Assembly (NCBI GenBank): GCA_945861815.1
Contig: CAMAVV010000071.1
Span: forward strand, 1 to 7,776
DNA length: 7,776 nucleotides
DNA from: Thermoflexus hugenholtzii JAD2
GTDB taxonomy: Bacteria; Chloroflexota; Dehalococcoidia; SHYB01
Reading direction: 5' to 3'
How positions within the stretch are numbered: the first letter of the stretch is position 1; each line of letters opens with the position of its first letter. Below are positions 1-6,260 of this stretch, piece after piece. The notes beneath the pieces were generated by a model that did no database searches, was not told the DNA's origin, and saw only the letters and a program-made list of their open reading frames with translations. The position numbers and the translations under genes are program-made.

Positions 1-320
1 TTGCCGACTTGACCGTGGGCATCCAGGTCAGCCGGATGCTCTCCTACCGCGTGGCGTGGATGCAGCACAAAGGCTTGGTGCCCAACATGGAGTCGTCCAT
101 CAACAAGTGTTACTCCACGGAGATGAGCCAGAAACTGGTGCGGACGCTGCTTCCGATGTTCCAGCACTACGGGATGCTGTCGCCGAAGCAGAAGCGCGCT
201 CCGGCGCATGGCCGCATGGAGTACACCTATATGACGACCATATCGATGACTATCGCGGCAGGCGCATCGGAGATCCAGCGCAACATCATCGCGACGCGCG
301 GGCTTGGGCTGCCGAGGTAA
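1..320 (+). CDS. Acyl-CoA dehydrogenase, C-terminal part (5' end outside window)
   Basis: The reading frame is open from the left edge (first full codon at 3) to a TAA at 318-320, giving 105 residues of the C-terminal helical domain of an FAD-dependent acyl-CoA dehydrogenase. These enzymes introduce a trans-2 double bond into acyl-CoA thioesters and pass electrons to electron-transfer flavoprotein. The best marker is the closing motif GASEIQRNIIATRGLGLPR (bases 261-317), which matches the family's conserved G-T/A-S-E-I-Q-R-N-I-I-A ending. Upstream, the stretch with SYRVAWMQHKG and the conserved Y-S-T-E-M is the usual helical bundle. At the place where medium-chain dehydrogenases carry the catalytic glutamate (just before the glycine of that motif) this protein has alanine (codon 258-260). 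The base must therefore come from elsewhere in the protein, as in the isovaleryl-CoA type, or from a partner subunit. Family assignment is firm; the substrate cannot be told. Confidence 0.93.
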   Translation, partial: ADLTVGIQVSRMLSYRVAWMQHKGLVPNMESSINKCYSTEMSQKLVRTLLPMFQHYGMLSPKQKRAPAHGRMEYTYMTTISMTIAAGASEIQRNIIATRGLGLPR

Positions 321-482
321 GACGGGGAATCTATCCACAGATGCCACAGATGGACATGGATTTTTCGGAATGAATCTTCACTAAGAACATCTAACGCATT
401 GAAAATCGGAAAGTTTTGCCCACGGATTTTTCTAGCGAACAAGGCTTCACGGGGCGCTCACTAGTGCTTAGGCTGTTTGGCG
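321..482. other. Intergenic gap between acyl-CoA dehydrogenase and ribonuclease D genes
   Basis: This 162-base stretch is visibly richer in A and T than the flanking genes and contains no supportable gene. It holds a tandem 9-base repeat (335-352) and two similar short blocks ending in GGATTTTTC (358-366 and 424-432). A TTGAAA hexamer at 399-404 resembles a -35 box, but I find no matching -10 at a proper distance, so the promoter of the downstream gene is not located. I see no convincing hairpin plus T-tract terminator for the upstream gene. Confidence 0.5.
335..352 (+). repeat. Tandem 9-base repeat CCACAGATG x2
   Basis: CCACAGATG occurs twice back to back (335-343 and 344-352), followed by GACATGGATTTTT (353-365). 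A related block, CACGGATTTTTC, lies at 421-432. The composition recalls dispersed intergenic elements built on CACAGAT-GGATTT words that I associate with various environmental bacterial genomes. That link is from memory and unchecked. The tandem copy itself is seen directly. Confidence 0.55.
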
Positions 483-1622
483 ATGAATGAGCCTGGCCGC
501 CATCCGGCGGAGTTCGTCGCGGACGGGCATCGTCTTGACTCAATCATCGGGCGGTTTGCCCATGAGCGACAGGTTGCAGTGGACATGGAGTCGAACGGCT
601 TTTTCCGCTACCCCGAGCGGATCTGCCTCATCCAGCTCGCCTCGGCGCATGGCGTCACTCTCGTCGATACGGTGGCCATGGAGGACGTCCATCCATTAGG
701 CGGAGTCCTGGCCGACAGGAACGTTGAGAAGATCATCCACAGCGCCGACTACGACCTGCGGAGTATCGACCGCGAGTGGGGATTCCGCGTTCATAACATC
801 TTTGATACGAGCGTCGGCGCGCACTTTTGCGGGCTGGACAAGCTTGGCCTCGGCTCGGTCATAGCGCACTTCCTGGGGGTAACGTTGGAGAAGGAGAAGC
901 GCTTGCAGCGAGCCGATTGGGGCGTTCGGCCACTTTCAGAGGAGGCGCTGGACTATGCGGCGGCTGATGTGACCTATCTCCTGCGCCTGCGGGAGGTGAT
1001 CGGGGAGAAGCTGGCGGAGCTTGGGCGCAGGGTGTGGGTGGAAGAGGAATGCCGCCGCCTTGAAGAGATACGTTTTGAAGGCGGCGAATCGCCGGAGACG
1101 GCCTACCTTTCGATGAAGGGGAGCCGCACGCTGGAGGGGCCAGGGCTTGCAGTACTCAAGCGCCTCTATCTTCTTCGTGAGAAAGAGGCGCTGCGTCGCG
1201 GGAGGCCGCCTTTTCGCATCCTCTCCAACGAAGTGCTGCTGCACATCGCCGCCGATCCAGGGAAAGAACTGAAAGATGTGCCAGGCGTGACGAACCTTCT
1301 GGTGGAGCGATACGGCGGCGCGATACGCAAGGCAGTGGAGGAAGGCATGCAGGCACCCCCTGAAAAGAGGCCGCCGTCAGTCCATCCCTTTCAGCCACGG
1401 CCAACGGCGGAGCAGCTTGCGAGGATGCAAAAGCTCCGGGATTGGCGGACAGACATTGGAAAGAGCTTATCGCTGGACGCGGCGCTGGTGTGGCCGATGG
1501 CTAGCTTGGATCGCCTGATGCGAATGCCTGAGATGTTCGACCGGGAGCTTGCCTCGCCAGAGGTGCGGCGGTGGCAGGTGACGGAGTTTGGCGACTCGCT
1601 ACGAGGGATCCTCGGCGGCTAG
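483..1622 (+). CDS. rnd: Ribonuclease D (DEDDy 3'-5' exonuclease with two HRDC domains)
   Basis: This is a 379-residue protein, close to the usual length of RNase D (about 375), which trims the 3' ends of tRNA precursors and other small RNAs in the cytoplasm. All exonuclease motifs are present. Exo I is VDMES (D34, E36) followed by the family-typical ICLIQLA. Exo II is IIHSADYDL (H86, D91). Exo III is LDYAAADVTYLL (Y158, D162), the tyrosine marking the DEDDy group. The linker DWGVRPLSEEAL before Exo III is also typical of RNase D. The C-terminal half carries a first HRDC domain (about residues 216-290) and a more divergent second one (about 308-378). I chose ATG 483; a TTG two codons upstream (477) is possible, and neither has a strong Shine-Dalgarno sequence. 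The gene ends tail to tail with the malic enzyme gene, sharing CTAG. Promoter not identified. Confidence 0.92.
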   Translation: MNEPGRHPAEFVADGHRLDSIIGRFAHERQVAVDMESNGFFRYPERICLIQLASAHGVTLVDTVAMEDVHPLGGVLADRNVEKIIHSADYDLRSIDREWGFRVHNIFDTSVGAHFCGLDKLGLGSVIAHFLGVTLEKEKRLQRADWGVRPLSEEALDYAAADVTYLLRLREVIGEKLAELGRRVWVEEECRRLEEIRFEGGESPETAYLSMKGSRTLEGPGLAVLKRLYLLREKEALRRGRPPFRILSNEVLLHIAADPGKELKDVPGVTNLLVERYGGAIRKAVEEGMQAPPEKRPPSVHPFQPRPTAEQLARMQKLRDWRTDIGKSLSLDAALVWPMASLDRLMRMPEMFDRELASPEVRRWQVTEFGDSLRGILGG

Positions 1623-2824
1623 CTTTTCCCGTGGGCGGCGGCTGTGGCGTTGCTCGCGGTCGCGACCGTCGTCCTCGATTCGGATTTCCACGCGTCGCGC
1701 ACGGCCTGGGCCACGGCGGGAACGACAGATTTATCGAGGGCCCAGGGGATGATTTTCTCCACCGAGGGCGTTTTCACCAGGGAAGCCAGGGCCTTTGCCG
1801 CCTCCACCTTCATGCGCGCGGTGATGCGCGGGGCGCGGATATCAAGTGCGCCGCGGAAGATACCGGGGAAGGCGAGGCAATTGTTGATCTGGTTCGGAAA
1901 GTCGCTGCGGCCTGTGCCGACGATCGCTGCCCCAGCGCTTTTCGCTACATCGGGCATGATTTCCGGCGTGGGGTTGGCCATGGCGAAGATGATGGGGTCT
2001 TTGTTCATGGAGCGCACCATTTCGGGCGTGACGATGCCTGCCGCCGAGACGCCGACAAGGACGTCCGCGCCTTTAAGCGCGTCGGCGATGCTGCCACGGA
2101 CGTCGCGATGATTCGTCACCTCAAGCATCCTCTTCTTAACAGGCGTCAGGTCGGTGCGGCCCCTATGAATCGTGCCCTTGGTGTCGATGAGGATGATATC
2201 GCGCGCGCCAGACTCCAGGAGAATCTTGGTGGTGGCCCAGCCGGCGGCGCCCGCGCCGGACATGACGATCTTGATGTCTTTGATGTGCTTGCCGGTTATT
2301 TTGAGGGCATTGATAAGGCCGGCCAGCGTCACGACGGCGGTGCCGTGCTGGTCGTCGTGGAAGACGGGGATGCCCAGGTCTTGCAAGGCTTCCTCGATCT
2401 CAAAGCACTTGGGGGCGGCGATATCTTCCAGGTTGATGCCGCCAAAGCTCGGAGCGAGGTAGCGAACGGTTTTGATGATTTCCTGGGGGTCTTTCGTGTC
2501 GAGGCAGATGGGGATCGCGTCCACCCCAGCGAGGTTCTTGAAGAGGATAGCCTTGCCCTCCATGACGGGCATCGCGCCCAGGGGGCCTTGATCGCCGATG
2601 CCAAGGACGGCAGTGCCGTCGGAGATAACGGCGACGGTGTTGGCACGGTTGGTCAGTTCGAAGGAGAGGGACTTATCAGCGGCGATAGCAAGGCTGACGG
2701 CTGCAACGCCAGGGGTGTAGGCGATAGAGAGGTCTTCGATCGTCTCCAGCGGCATCTTGGAGACGATGGCGACTTTGCCTTTGGTCTCCCGATGGCGCTT
2801 GATGGACAGCTCACCGTAGTTCAT
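1619..2824 (-). CDS. Malic enzyme, single-domain bacterial type (malate dehydrogenase, oxaloacetate-decarboxylating)
   Basis: This 401-residue enzyme oxidatively decarboxylates malate to pyruvate and CO2 with NAD(P)+, linking the TCA cycle to pyruvate and supplying reducing power. The N-terminal malic domain has YTPGVA (Y36, proposed catalytic tyrosine), GPLGAMPVMEGKA (K91, catalytic lysine), metal ligands in NLEDI (E133, D134) and the signature VFHDDQHGTA (D157, D158). The NAD(P) domain has SGAGAAGWA (about 189-197), ANPTPEI (283-289) and GTGRSDFPNQINN (303-315). It lacks the phosphotransacetylase-like C-terminal domain of MaeB-type proteins of about 750 residues and ends in a Ser/Thr/Ala-rich tail. 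The start is ATG 2824, because AAGGAGG lies ten bases upstream and homologous sequence begins there. A GTG at 2905 would extend it by 27 unlikely residues and overlap the protease gene. NAD versus NADP preference is not decidable by eye. It may be cotranscribed with the protease gene 70 bases upstream. Confidence 0.95.
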   Translation of the reverse strand: MNYGELSIKRHRETKGKVAIVSKMPLETIEDLSIAYTPGVAAVSLAIAADKSLSFELTNRANTVAVISDGTAVLGIGDQGPLGAMPVMEGKAILFKNLAGVDAIPICLDTKDPQEIIKTVRYLAPSFGGINLEDIAAPKCFEIEEALQDLGIPVFHDDQHGTAVVTLAGLINALKITGKHIKDIKIVMSGAGAAGWATTKILLESGARDIILIDTKGTIHRGRTDLTPVKKRMLEVTNHRDVRGSIADALKGADVLVGVSAAGIVTPEMVRSMNKDPIIFAMANPTPEIMPDVAKSAGAAIVGTGRSDFPNQINNCLAFPGIFRGALDIRAPRITARMKVEAAKALASLVKTPSVEKIIPWALDKSVVPAVAQAVRDAWKSESRTTVATASNATAAAHGKS

Positions 2825-2834
2825 AGGGGAAAGG

Positions 2835-2841
2835 CCTCCTT
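2835..2841 (-). promoter_or_regulatory. Shine-Dalgarno of the malic enzyme gene
   Basis: On the minus strand this reads AAGGAGG, a near-perfect anti-16S match, and it stands ten bases before ATG 2824-2822. It decides the start of the malic enzyme in favour of that ATG over the GTG at 2905. A weak -10-like TATAGT lies a little upstream (2858-2853), without a recognisable -35. Confidence 0.8.
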
Positions 2842-2894
2842 GGTCCGCCGCCACTATATCAGATGAGACGGTAGATACCCAGTAGACTGAGGCG

Positions 2895-4025
2895 TCAGGC
2901 GGCACTTTTCAATTCGGCCCTGCTGCGCAAGAGGCGCACGATATTCTCCCGGCTGAGGACGCCGATGACGCGCTCGCCTTCAAGGACCGGGACCTGGTTC
3001 ACATCGGCGGTATCCATAGTTTCTATCGCTTTGAGCAATTCGTCCGATTGCTTCACCGTCACAACTTTTGCCGCGGGCACCATGATGTCGCCGACGCGGG
3101 TCTCGCGCCGCTTCTCGCGGGGCACTTTGCGGATGTCTTGCAGGCTGACCACACCCTCCCACTTTTCGCCTTCGCCAATCAGGAAGAAGCGTTTGCCTGT
3201 GTAGGTGATATAGCTATCGATAAGGGTTTGCACGTCGATGCGCTTCAGGATCAGGGGGGCGTCGTTGCTCATCACCTCGCGAACGTAGATGCCTTTCAGC
3301 GCCTCGCGGATGGCGACTTGGGCATAGCTTTGGGAGGCGGCGTTCTCCAGGAACCAGCCGATGAAGGCGATCCAAAGGCCGCTTGAGAGATTGTCATAGA
3401 AGAAGGCTTGCACGATGCCGGCCAAAATGAAGAGATAGCCGACGCCTCGCCCGGCGGTTGTGGCGAACTTTGTCGCGCTGATGAAGTTGCCTTTGACGGC
3501 CCAGACGATAGCCCGGAATACACGGCCGCCATCCAGAGGGAATCCGGGAATCATGTTGAAGACAGCGACCATGAGGTTGATGCTGCCCAGGTAGTAGGCA
3601 AGTCCGGCGATTGAGTCGTTCTTCCCATCAGCCGCGAAGAAGATGCCAAGGAAGATGCCGCCAAGCGAGAGGCTGACCAGGGGGCCTGCGATGGCGATGA
3701 GGGCCTCGATCTTCGGCTTAGGGGGCTCACTGGTGATCTGGGCGACGCCGCCAAAGACGAAGAGGGTGATGCTCTTGACGCCGATATTGTTGCGGAGGGC
3801 GACGACGCTATGCCCAAGCTCGTGGGCGAGGACAGAGGCGAAGAAAATGACACTTGTGAGGATGGCGATACCCCAGTTTTGGGCAGCGTTCCACTCAGGA
3901 TATTCGCTGGGAAAGTAGTCCCTTCCCAGGATGCTCGTCACAAGAAAAAAGACGATGAACCAGGTGTAGTGGACGCCGATGGGTATGCCGAAGATTCGCC
4001 CAATTTTGATCGCGCTTCCGAAGAT
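2895..4025 (-). CDS. Site-2 protease family zinc metalloprotease (M50) with C-terminal CBS pair
   Basis: An intramembrane metalloprotease of the SpoIVFB/Rip3-like M50 group, which cleave membrane-bound regulators or sigma-factor partners within the bilayer. In the 376-residue form the zinc motif HELGH is at residues 68-72, in the second hydrophobic segment. The third zinc-ligand region, NMIPGFPLDGGR, has D165. Further hydrophobic segments lie around 110-130, 140-162 and 195-225. Two CBS domains follow (about 247-301 and 310-366); these usually bind adenine nucleotides and tune activity. The stop is TGA 2897-2895. The start is odd: the conserved opening FGSAIKIGRIFGIPIGVHYTW and first membrane helix are encoded upstream of the first conventional start (GTG 3941). 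Between the upstream in-frame stop (4043-4041) and that GTG there is no ATG, GTG or TTG. ATC at 4025-4023 sits seven bases after AAAGGAG, so I take it as the probable start. The natural substrate is unknown. Confidence 0.88.
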   Translation of the reverse strand: MFGSAIKIGRIFGIPIGVHYTWFIVFFLVTSILGRDYFPSEYPEWNAAQNWGIAILTSVIFFASVLAHELGHSVVALRNNIGVKSITLFVFGGVAQITSEPPKPKIEALIAIAGPLVSLSLGGIFLGIFFAADGKNDSIAGLAYYLGSINLMVAVFNMIPGFPLDGGRVFRAIVWAVKGNFISATKFATTAGRGVGYLFILAGIVQAFFYDNLSSGLWIAFIGWFLENAASQSYAQVAIREALKGIYVREVMSNDAPLILKRIDVQTLIDSYITYTGKRFFLIGEGEKWEGVVSLQDIRKVPREKRRETRVGDIMVPAAKVVTVKQSDELLKAIETMDTADVNQVPVLEGERVIGVLSRENIVRLLRSRAELKSAA

Positions 4026-4032
4026 GGCCTGT

Positions 4033-4039
4033 CTCCTTT
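4033..4039 (-). promoter_or_regulatory. Shine-Dalgarno placing the protease start at an ATC codon
   Basis: The minus strand reads AAAGGAG, followed by the seven-base spacer ACAGGCC and then ATC (4025-4023). No conventional start codon lies within reach of this site. The first GTG in frame is 92 bases away from it, inside the first membrane helix. The site is seen directly; its use with an AUC start is inference. Confidence 0.7.
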
Positions 4040-4053
4040 GTCACGGAAAGACC

Positions 4054-4059
4054 ATTATA
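4054..4059 (-). promoter_or_regulatory. -10 box of the site-2 protease promoter
   Basis: On the minus strand an AT-rich run contains a perfect TATAAT (4059-4054). No good TTGACA-like hexamer lies 16-18 bases upstream, where the sequence is the pyrimidine-rich CTTCTTCTAC. Transcription would start near 4047 and give a leader of about 22 bases that still includes the AAAGGAG site. This fits translation beginning at 4025 and makes the protease gene, probably with malic enzyme, a unit separate from the polyamine operon. Confidence 0.55.
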
Positions 4060-4062
4060 TAT

Positions 4063-4159
4063 AGACAGATGTAGAAGAAGGGAGCGAGGGAGCAGGAGCA
4101 AGGGTTAAGAGCGCGGAGCGAGGAGTATGGGGAAAGAGGTGGCTACATGCAGAGCGCTC
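4063..4159 (-). promoter_or_regulatory. Pyrimidine-rich region after speE, possible Rho-dependent termination zone
   Basis: Read as RNA from the minus strand, the region after the spermidine synthase stop is rich in C and U and poor in G (CACCUCUUUCCCC, CUCCUCGCUCC, CUCCUGCUCCCUCGCUCCC). That is the composition expected of a Rho loading site. It ends just before the protease -10 box. There is no GC hairpin plus U-tract. It contains a perfect 9-base direct repeat (plus strand GGAGCGAGG at 4081-4089 and 4115-4123). The function is inferred only from composition and position. Confidence 0.3.
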
Positions 4160-4162
4160 TTA
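4106..4162. repeat. Inverted repeat spanning the speE stop codon
   Basis: TAAGAGCGC (4106-4114) and GCGCTCTTA (4154-4162) are perfect 9-base inverted copies with a 39-base loop. The right arm includes the speE stop codon and lies within a 10-base palindrome, AGAGCGCTCT (4151-4160). There is no T-tract after either arm, so it is not a standard intrinsic terminator. It could be an mRNA 3'-end structure or chance. Confidence 0.45.
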
Positions 4163-5020
4163 CGGTTTTCGGCGGTAGGGGCCGGAGCCGATGTCGGTAA
4201 AGCAATCGCGCACCTTCTGGGGGACGAAGGCGTTGCGATGAACCTCTTCACAGTAGATCCGTGTCTTGGGTACGGAGGAGCGGACCGGGTTCCAGCTTTT
4301 CACCTTGGCCTTGGAGGCGATGGAGAAGCTCCAGTAATTGCCAGCGTATGTGGCGAGGGGCGCGGCGTAGAGGCCAAGGGACGGGAAGACTTTACCAAGG
4401 TAGGCCTGCACTTGGTTGATGAAGGCCATGTGGTAATGAAGTGACTCGGTCTGCATGGCGAAGAGGCCATTAGGCGTGAGGATGCTTGCTGCTGTTTTGA
4501 AGAAGTCCTGGGTGCTTAAGGTCTTGGCCGGGCCGACGGGGTCAGTCGAATCTATCAGGACGACGTCGAAGCGCTCAGACGTTTCGCGCATGTACTTCGC
4601 GCCGTCCATGTTGAGGACGGTGGCCTTTGGCGACTTGAAGCCCACGGCGACCTGAGGGAAGAAACGCTTGGAGGTTTCTATGACAAGGGCGTCGATATCG
4701 ATAAGGACGGCCTTCTCGATAGTCGGGTGGCGAAGGACCTCGCGCAGGGTGCCGCCATCGCCGCCGCCGATGATGAGGGCTTTTTTGGGCGCGGGGTGCA
4801 TGTGGAGGGGCACGTGGGCGAGCATCTCGTGGTAGAAAAACTCATCGCGCTCGGTGAGTTGCACTACGTCGTCGATGGTCAGGATGCGTCCGAAGAAGTC
4901 GTGTTCGAAGACCTTGACGTGCTGGTAGGGGCTTTTCTTGGAGAAGAGGCGTTTGTTGACCTTGTAGCGGTAGTTGATAGGCGCAAAGGGATCAGATTCC
5001 GCGAACCAGAACTTGGGCAT
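4160..5020 (-). CDS. speE: Spermidine synthase (putrescine aminopropyltransferase)
   Basis: A 286-residue cytoplasmic enzyme that transfers the aminopropyl group of decarboxylated S-adenosylmethionine to putrescine, giving spermidine and methylthioadenosine. The length is typical of bacterial SpeE (about 280-290). Visible motifs are the N-terminal beta region with YQHVKVFEHDFFGRIL (32-47), TERDEFFYHEMLAHVP (56-71), the Rossmann glycine loop GGGDGG (85-90) and the acidic end of the next strand, LIDID (106-110). The DG pair follows at 139-140, and the catalytic-loop motif DSTDPVGPA is at 157-165, its first aspartate being the expected catalytic base. The start ATG 5020-5018 lies five bases after the stop of the decarboxylase gene. 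The Shine-Dalgarno is weak, which suggests translational coupling. The upstream decarboxylase would supply putrescine. No S-adenosylmethionine decarboxylase gene is visible here. A preference for another diamine or triamine cannot be excluded. Confidence 0.94.
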   Translation of the reverse strand: MPKFWFAESDPFAPINYRYKVNKRLFSKKSPYQHVKVFEHDFFGRILTIDDVVQLTERDEFFYHEMLAHVPLHMHPAPKKALIIGGGDGGTLREVLRHPTIEKAVLIDIDALVIETSKRFFPQVAVGFKSPKATVLNMDGAKYMRETSERFDVVLIDSTDPVGPAKTLSTQDFFKTAASILTPNGLFAMQTESLHYHMAFINQVQAYLGKVFPSLGLYAAPLATYAGNYWSFSIASKAKVKSWNPVRSSVPKTRIYCEEVHRNAFVPQKVRDCFTDIGSGPYRRKP

Positions 5021-5025
5021 GGTGT

Positions 5026-6150
5026 CTAGCCTACCGTGATGACGCGCGGGCCGGGAAAGCCGTTGAAGTCTGTGTTGTAGGAGGTGGTGTATGCGCCGCA
5101 GGCGGGAATAGCGATGCGGTCGCCGACTTTCACCTGTGGCAGCATCACATCTCTGGCGATGGTGTCCATGCTATCGCAGGAAGGGCCAGCGAGGGTGCAT
5201 TGTTCGACGGGGCCGGACGCGTGGGTGAGGTAGCGATATTTGATGCCGCCAAGGGCCTCGGCGAGGCCTTGGAAGATGCCGGTATCGATATAGACCCAGC
5301 GCGTGCCATCGCGATCGGCGACGCCGACGACGGTGGTGACGATGGTGCCGGCGCGGGCGACCATGGCGCGGCCAGGCTCGAGGAAGGTTTCGACGCCAGC
5401 AGGGAAGAGGGTGTCGCGCGTTGCGGCGACGGTCTTAGCGATCTCGGCGACGCTGGGGAAATCCGGGTTAGTGTAATAGACGGGCATGCCGCCGCCGATG
5501 TTGAGCGTATTCAGGCGGATGCCCTTCTTCTTTGCCTTGTCCCAGAGATCGCGCACGATCCGCAGGGCGATGGGCCAGCCCTCTAGCTCGCGGTTCTGAG
5601 AGCCGATATGGAAGGTGACGCCTGCGGGCTTGAGGCCCTTCGCCTTGGCGAGCAGGAGCAATTGCAGGGCCATCTCCGGGCCGACGCCGAACTTTTTATC
5701 GAGGGGCCACTCGCTGCCTTCGTTGGGCACGGTGAGGCGTATGCATGGGCTGGAGTTGGGCGCAAGCTCCGCGAGCTTGTCCACCTCAGCTTTGGAATCG
5801 AATACGAAGTGGCGAAGGCCGGCGGCGTAGGCTTCGCGGATGAAGAGCGGCGATTTGATGGGATTGCTGGAGATGATGCGGTCGCCGCGGATGCCGAGGC
5901 TCTGCAGGTGGTGCAGTTCGCCCAGGCTGGATATCTCGAAGTCGCAGCCGAGGGCGTACAGCTCTGTGAGTATCTCGGGATGGGAGTTGGCCTTGATGGC
6001 GTAGCAGATGCGCGAACCGGCGAAGCTGCGCTTGAAATCGAGGAAGTCGCTGCGGAGGACTTTGAGATCGATGAGGAGAGCGGGAGTCTCGGGCACACTC
6101 GCAAAGAGGTGCTTGAGATTTTCTATGGATGGCGCTGCGTGCGTGAGCAA
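5026..6150 (-). CDS. Ornithine/diamino acid decarboxylase (PLP group IV, alanine-racemase fold)
   Basis: A 374-residue PLP enzyme that most likely converts ornithine to putrescine. The order of motifs is that of the eukaryotic-type ODC family: YAIKAN with the Schiff-base lysine K53, HIGSQ (H181, stacks on PLP), NIGGGMP (phosphate loop 219-221), EPGRAMVA (E258, pyridine nitrogen partner), GPSCDSMD (C325, D326, catalytic cysteine and substrate contact, at the dimer interface) and ACGAYTTSY (Y354). GPSCDS favours ornithine or lysine decarboxylase over diaminopimelate or arginine decarboxylase. The start is TTG 6150-6148, supported by GGAGGGG seven bases upstream and by the absence of a better start in frame. 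SpeE follows after five bases, so the pair forms a polyamine operon. Whether it also accepts lysine, giving cadaverine, cannot be read from the sequence. Confidence 0.9.
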   Translation of the reverse strand: MLTHAAPSIENLKHLFASVPETPALLIDLKVLRSDFLDFKRSFAGSRICYAIKANSHPEILTELYALGCDFEISSLGELHHLQSLGIRGDRIISSNPIKSPLFIREAYAAGLRHFVFDSKAEVDKLAELAPNSSPCIRLTVPNEGSEWPLDKKFGVGPEMALQLLLLAKAKGLKPAGVTFHIGSQNRELEGWPIALRIVRDLWDKAKKKGIRLNTLNIGGGMPVYYTNPDFPSVAEIAKTVAATRDTLFPAGVETFLEPGRAMVARAGTIVTTVVGVADRDGTRWVYIDTGIFQGLAEALGGIKYRYLTHASGPVEQCTLAGPSCDSMDTIARDVMLPQVKVGDRIAIPACGAYTTSYNTDFNGFPGPRVITVG

Positions 6151-6157
6151 CGGGTAA

Positions 6158-6164
6158 CCCCTCC
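6158..6164 (-). promoter_or_regulatory. Shine-Dalgarno supporting the TTG start of the decarboxylase gene
   Basis: On the minus strand this reads GGAGGGG, then the seven-base spacer TTACCCG, then TTG (6150-6148). The strong site and good spacing are the main reason to accept a TTG start. It may keep initiation modest. Confidence 0.7.
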
Positions 6165-6180
6165 AGGATCTTCCAGATGG

Positions 6181-6205
6181 GCCCGCCCGTCACCGGGTGG
6201 TGGGC
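6181..6205 (-). promoter_or_regulatory. GC-rich hairpin in the decarboxylase mRNA leader
   Basis: The segment can fold as an imperfect stem: GCCC (6181-6184) pairs with GGGC (6202-6205), then one mismatch on the minus-strand RNA, then two more GC pairs. A competing inner CCCG/CGGG stem is also possible. It lies in the predicted leader of about 70 bases, between the promoter and the Shine-Dalgarno of the decarboxylase gene. It could affect translation, but there is no match to a riboswitch I know. Confidence 0.3.
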
Positions 6206-6227
6206 TGATTCCGTTCCTATAAATTTC

Positions 6228-6256
6228 CTTATACAATACCATCCACGTTCTGTAAT
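6228..6256 (-). promoter_or_regulatory. Promoter of the decarboxylase-speE operon
   Basis: The minus strand has ATTACA (6256-6251, four of six matches to TTGACA), a 17-base spacer and TATAAG (6233-6228, five of six matches to TATAAT). The region is markedly AT-rich compared with its surroundings. Transcription would begin near 6221, giving a leader of about 70 bases before TTG 6150. Confidence 0.5.
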
Positions 6257-6260
6257 CACA

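Noticed and set aside
1571..2866. Long plus-strand open frame of 431 codons opposite malic enzyme
   Set aside because: It mirrors the malic enzyme frame. Its product is low-complexity, rich in Gly, Asp and Arg with no recognisable domain, while the minus strand carries all malic enzyme motifs. GC-biased codon use keeps antisense frames open.
2825..2905. GTG-initiated N-terminal extension of malic enzyme
   Set aside because: It would overlap the protease stop and add 27 residues without family resemblance, while a strong AAGGAGG stands before ATG 2824.
4041..4070. TATATATA run considered as an archaeal TATA box
   Set aside because: The genes and the clear Shine-Dalgarno context fit a bacterium, and the run contains a perfect bacterial TATAAT at the proper distance from the leader.
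3895..4101. Small minus-strand frame over the protease 5' end, considered as a frameshifted N-terminus
   Set aside because: Its sequence does not resemble the protease N-terminus. The correct N-terminal residues are in the main protease frame, so no frameshift is needed.
5608..6222. Plus-strand open frame of 204 codons opposite the decarboxylase
   Set aside because: Antisense shadow of a gene with complete PLP-enzyme motifs; no domain or Shine-Dalgarno of its own.
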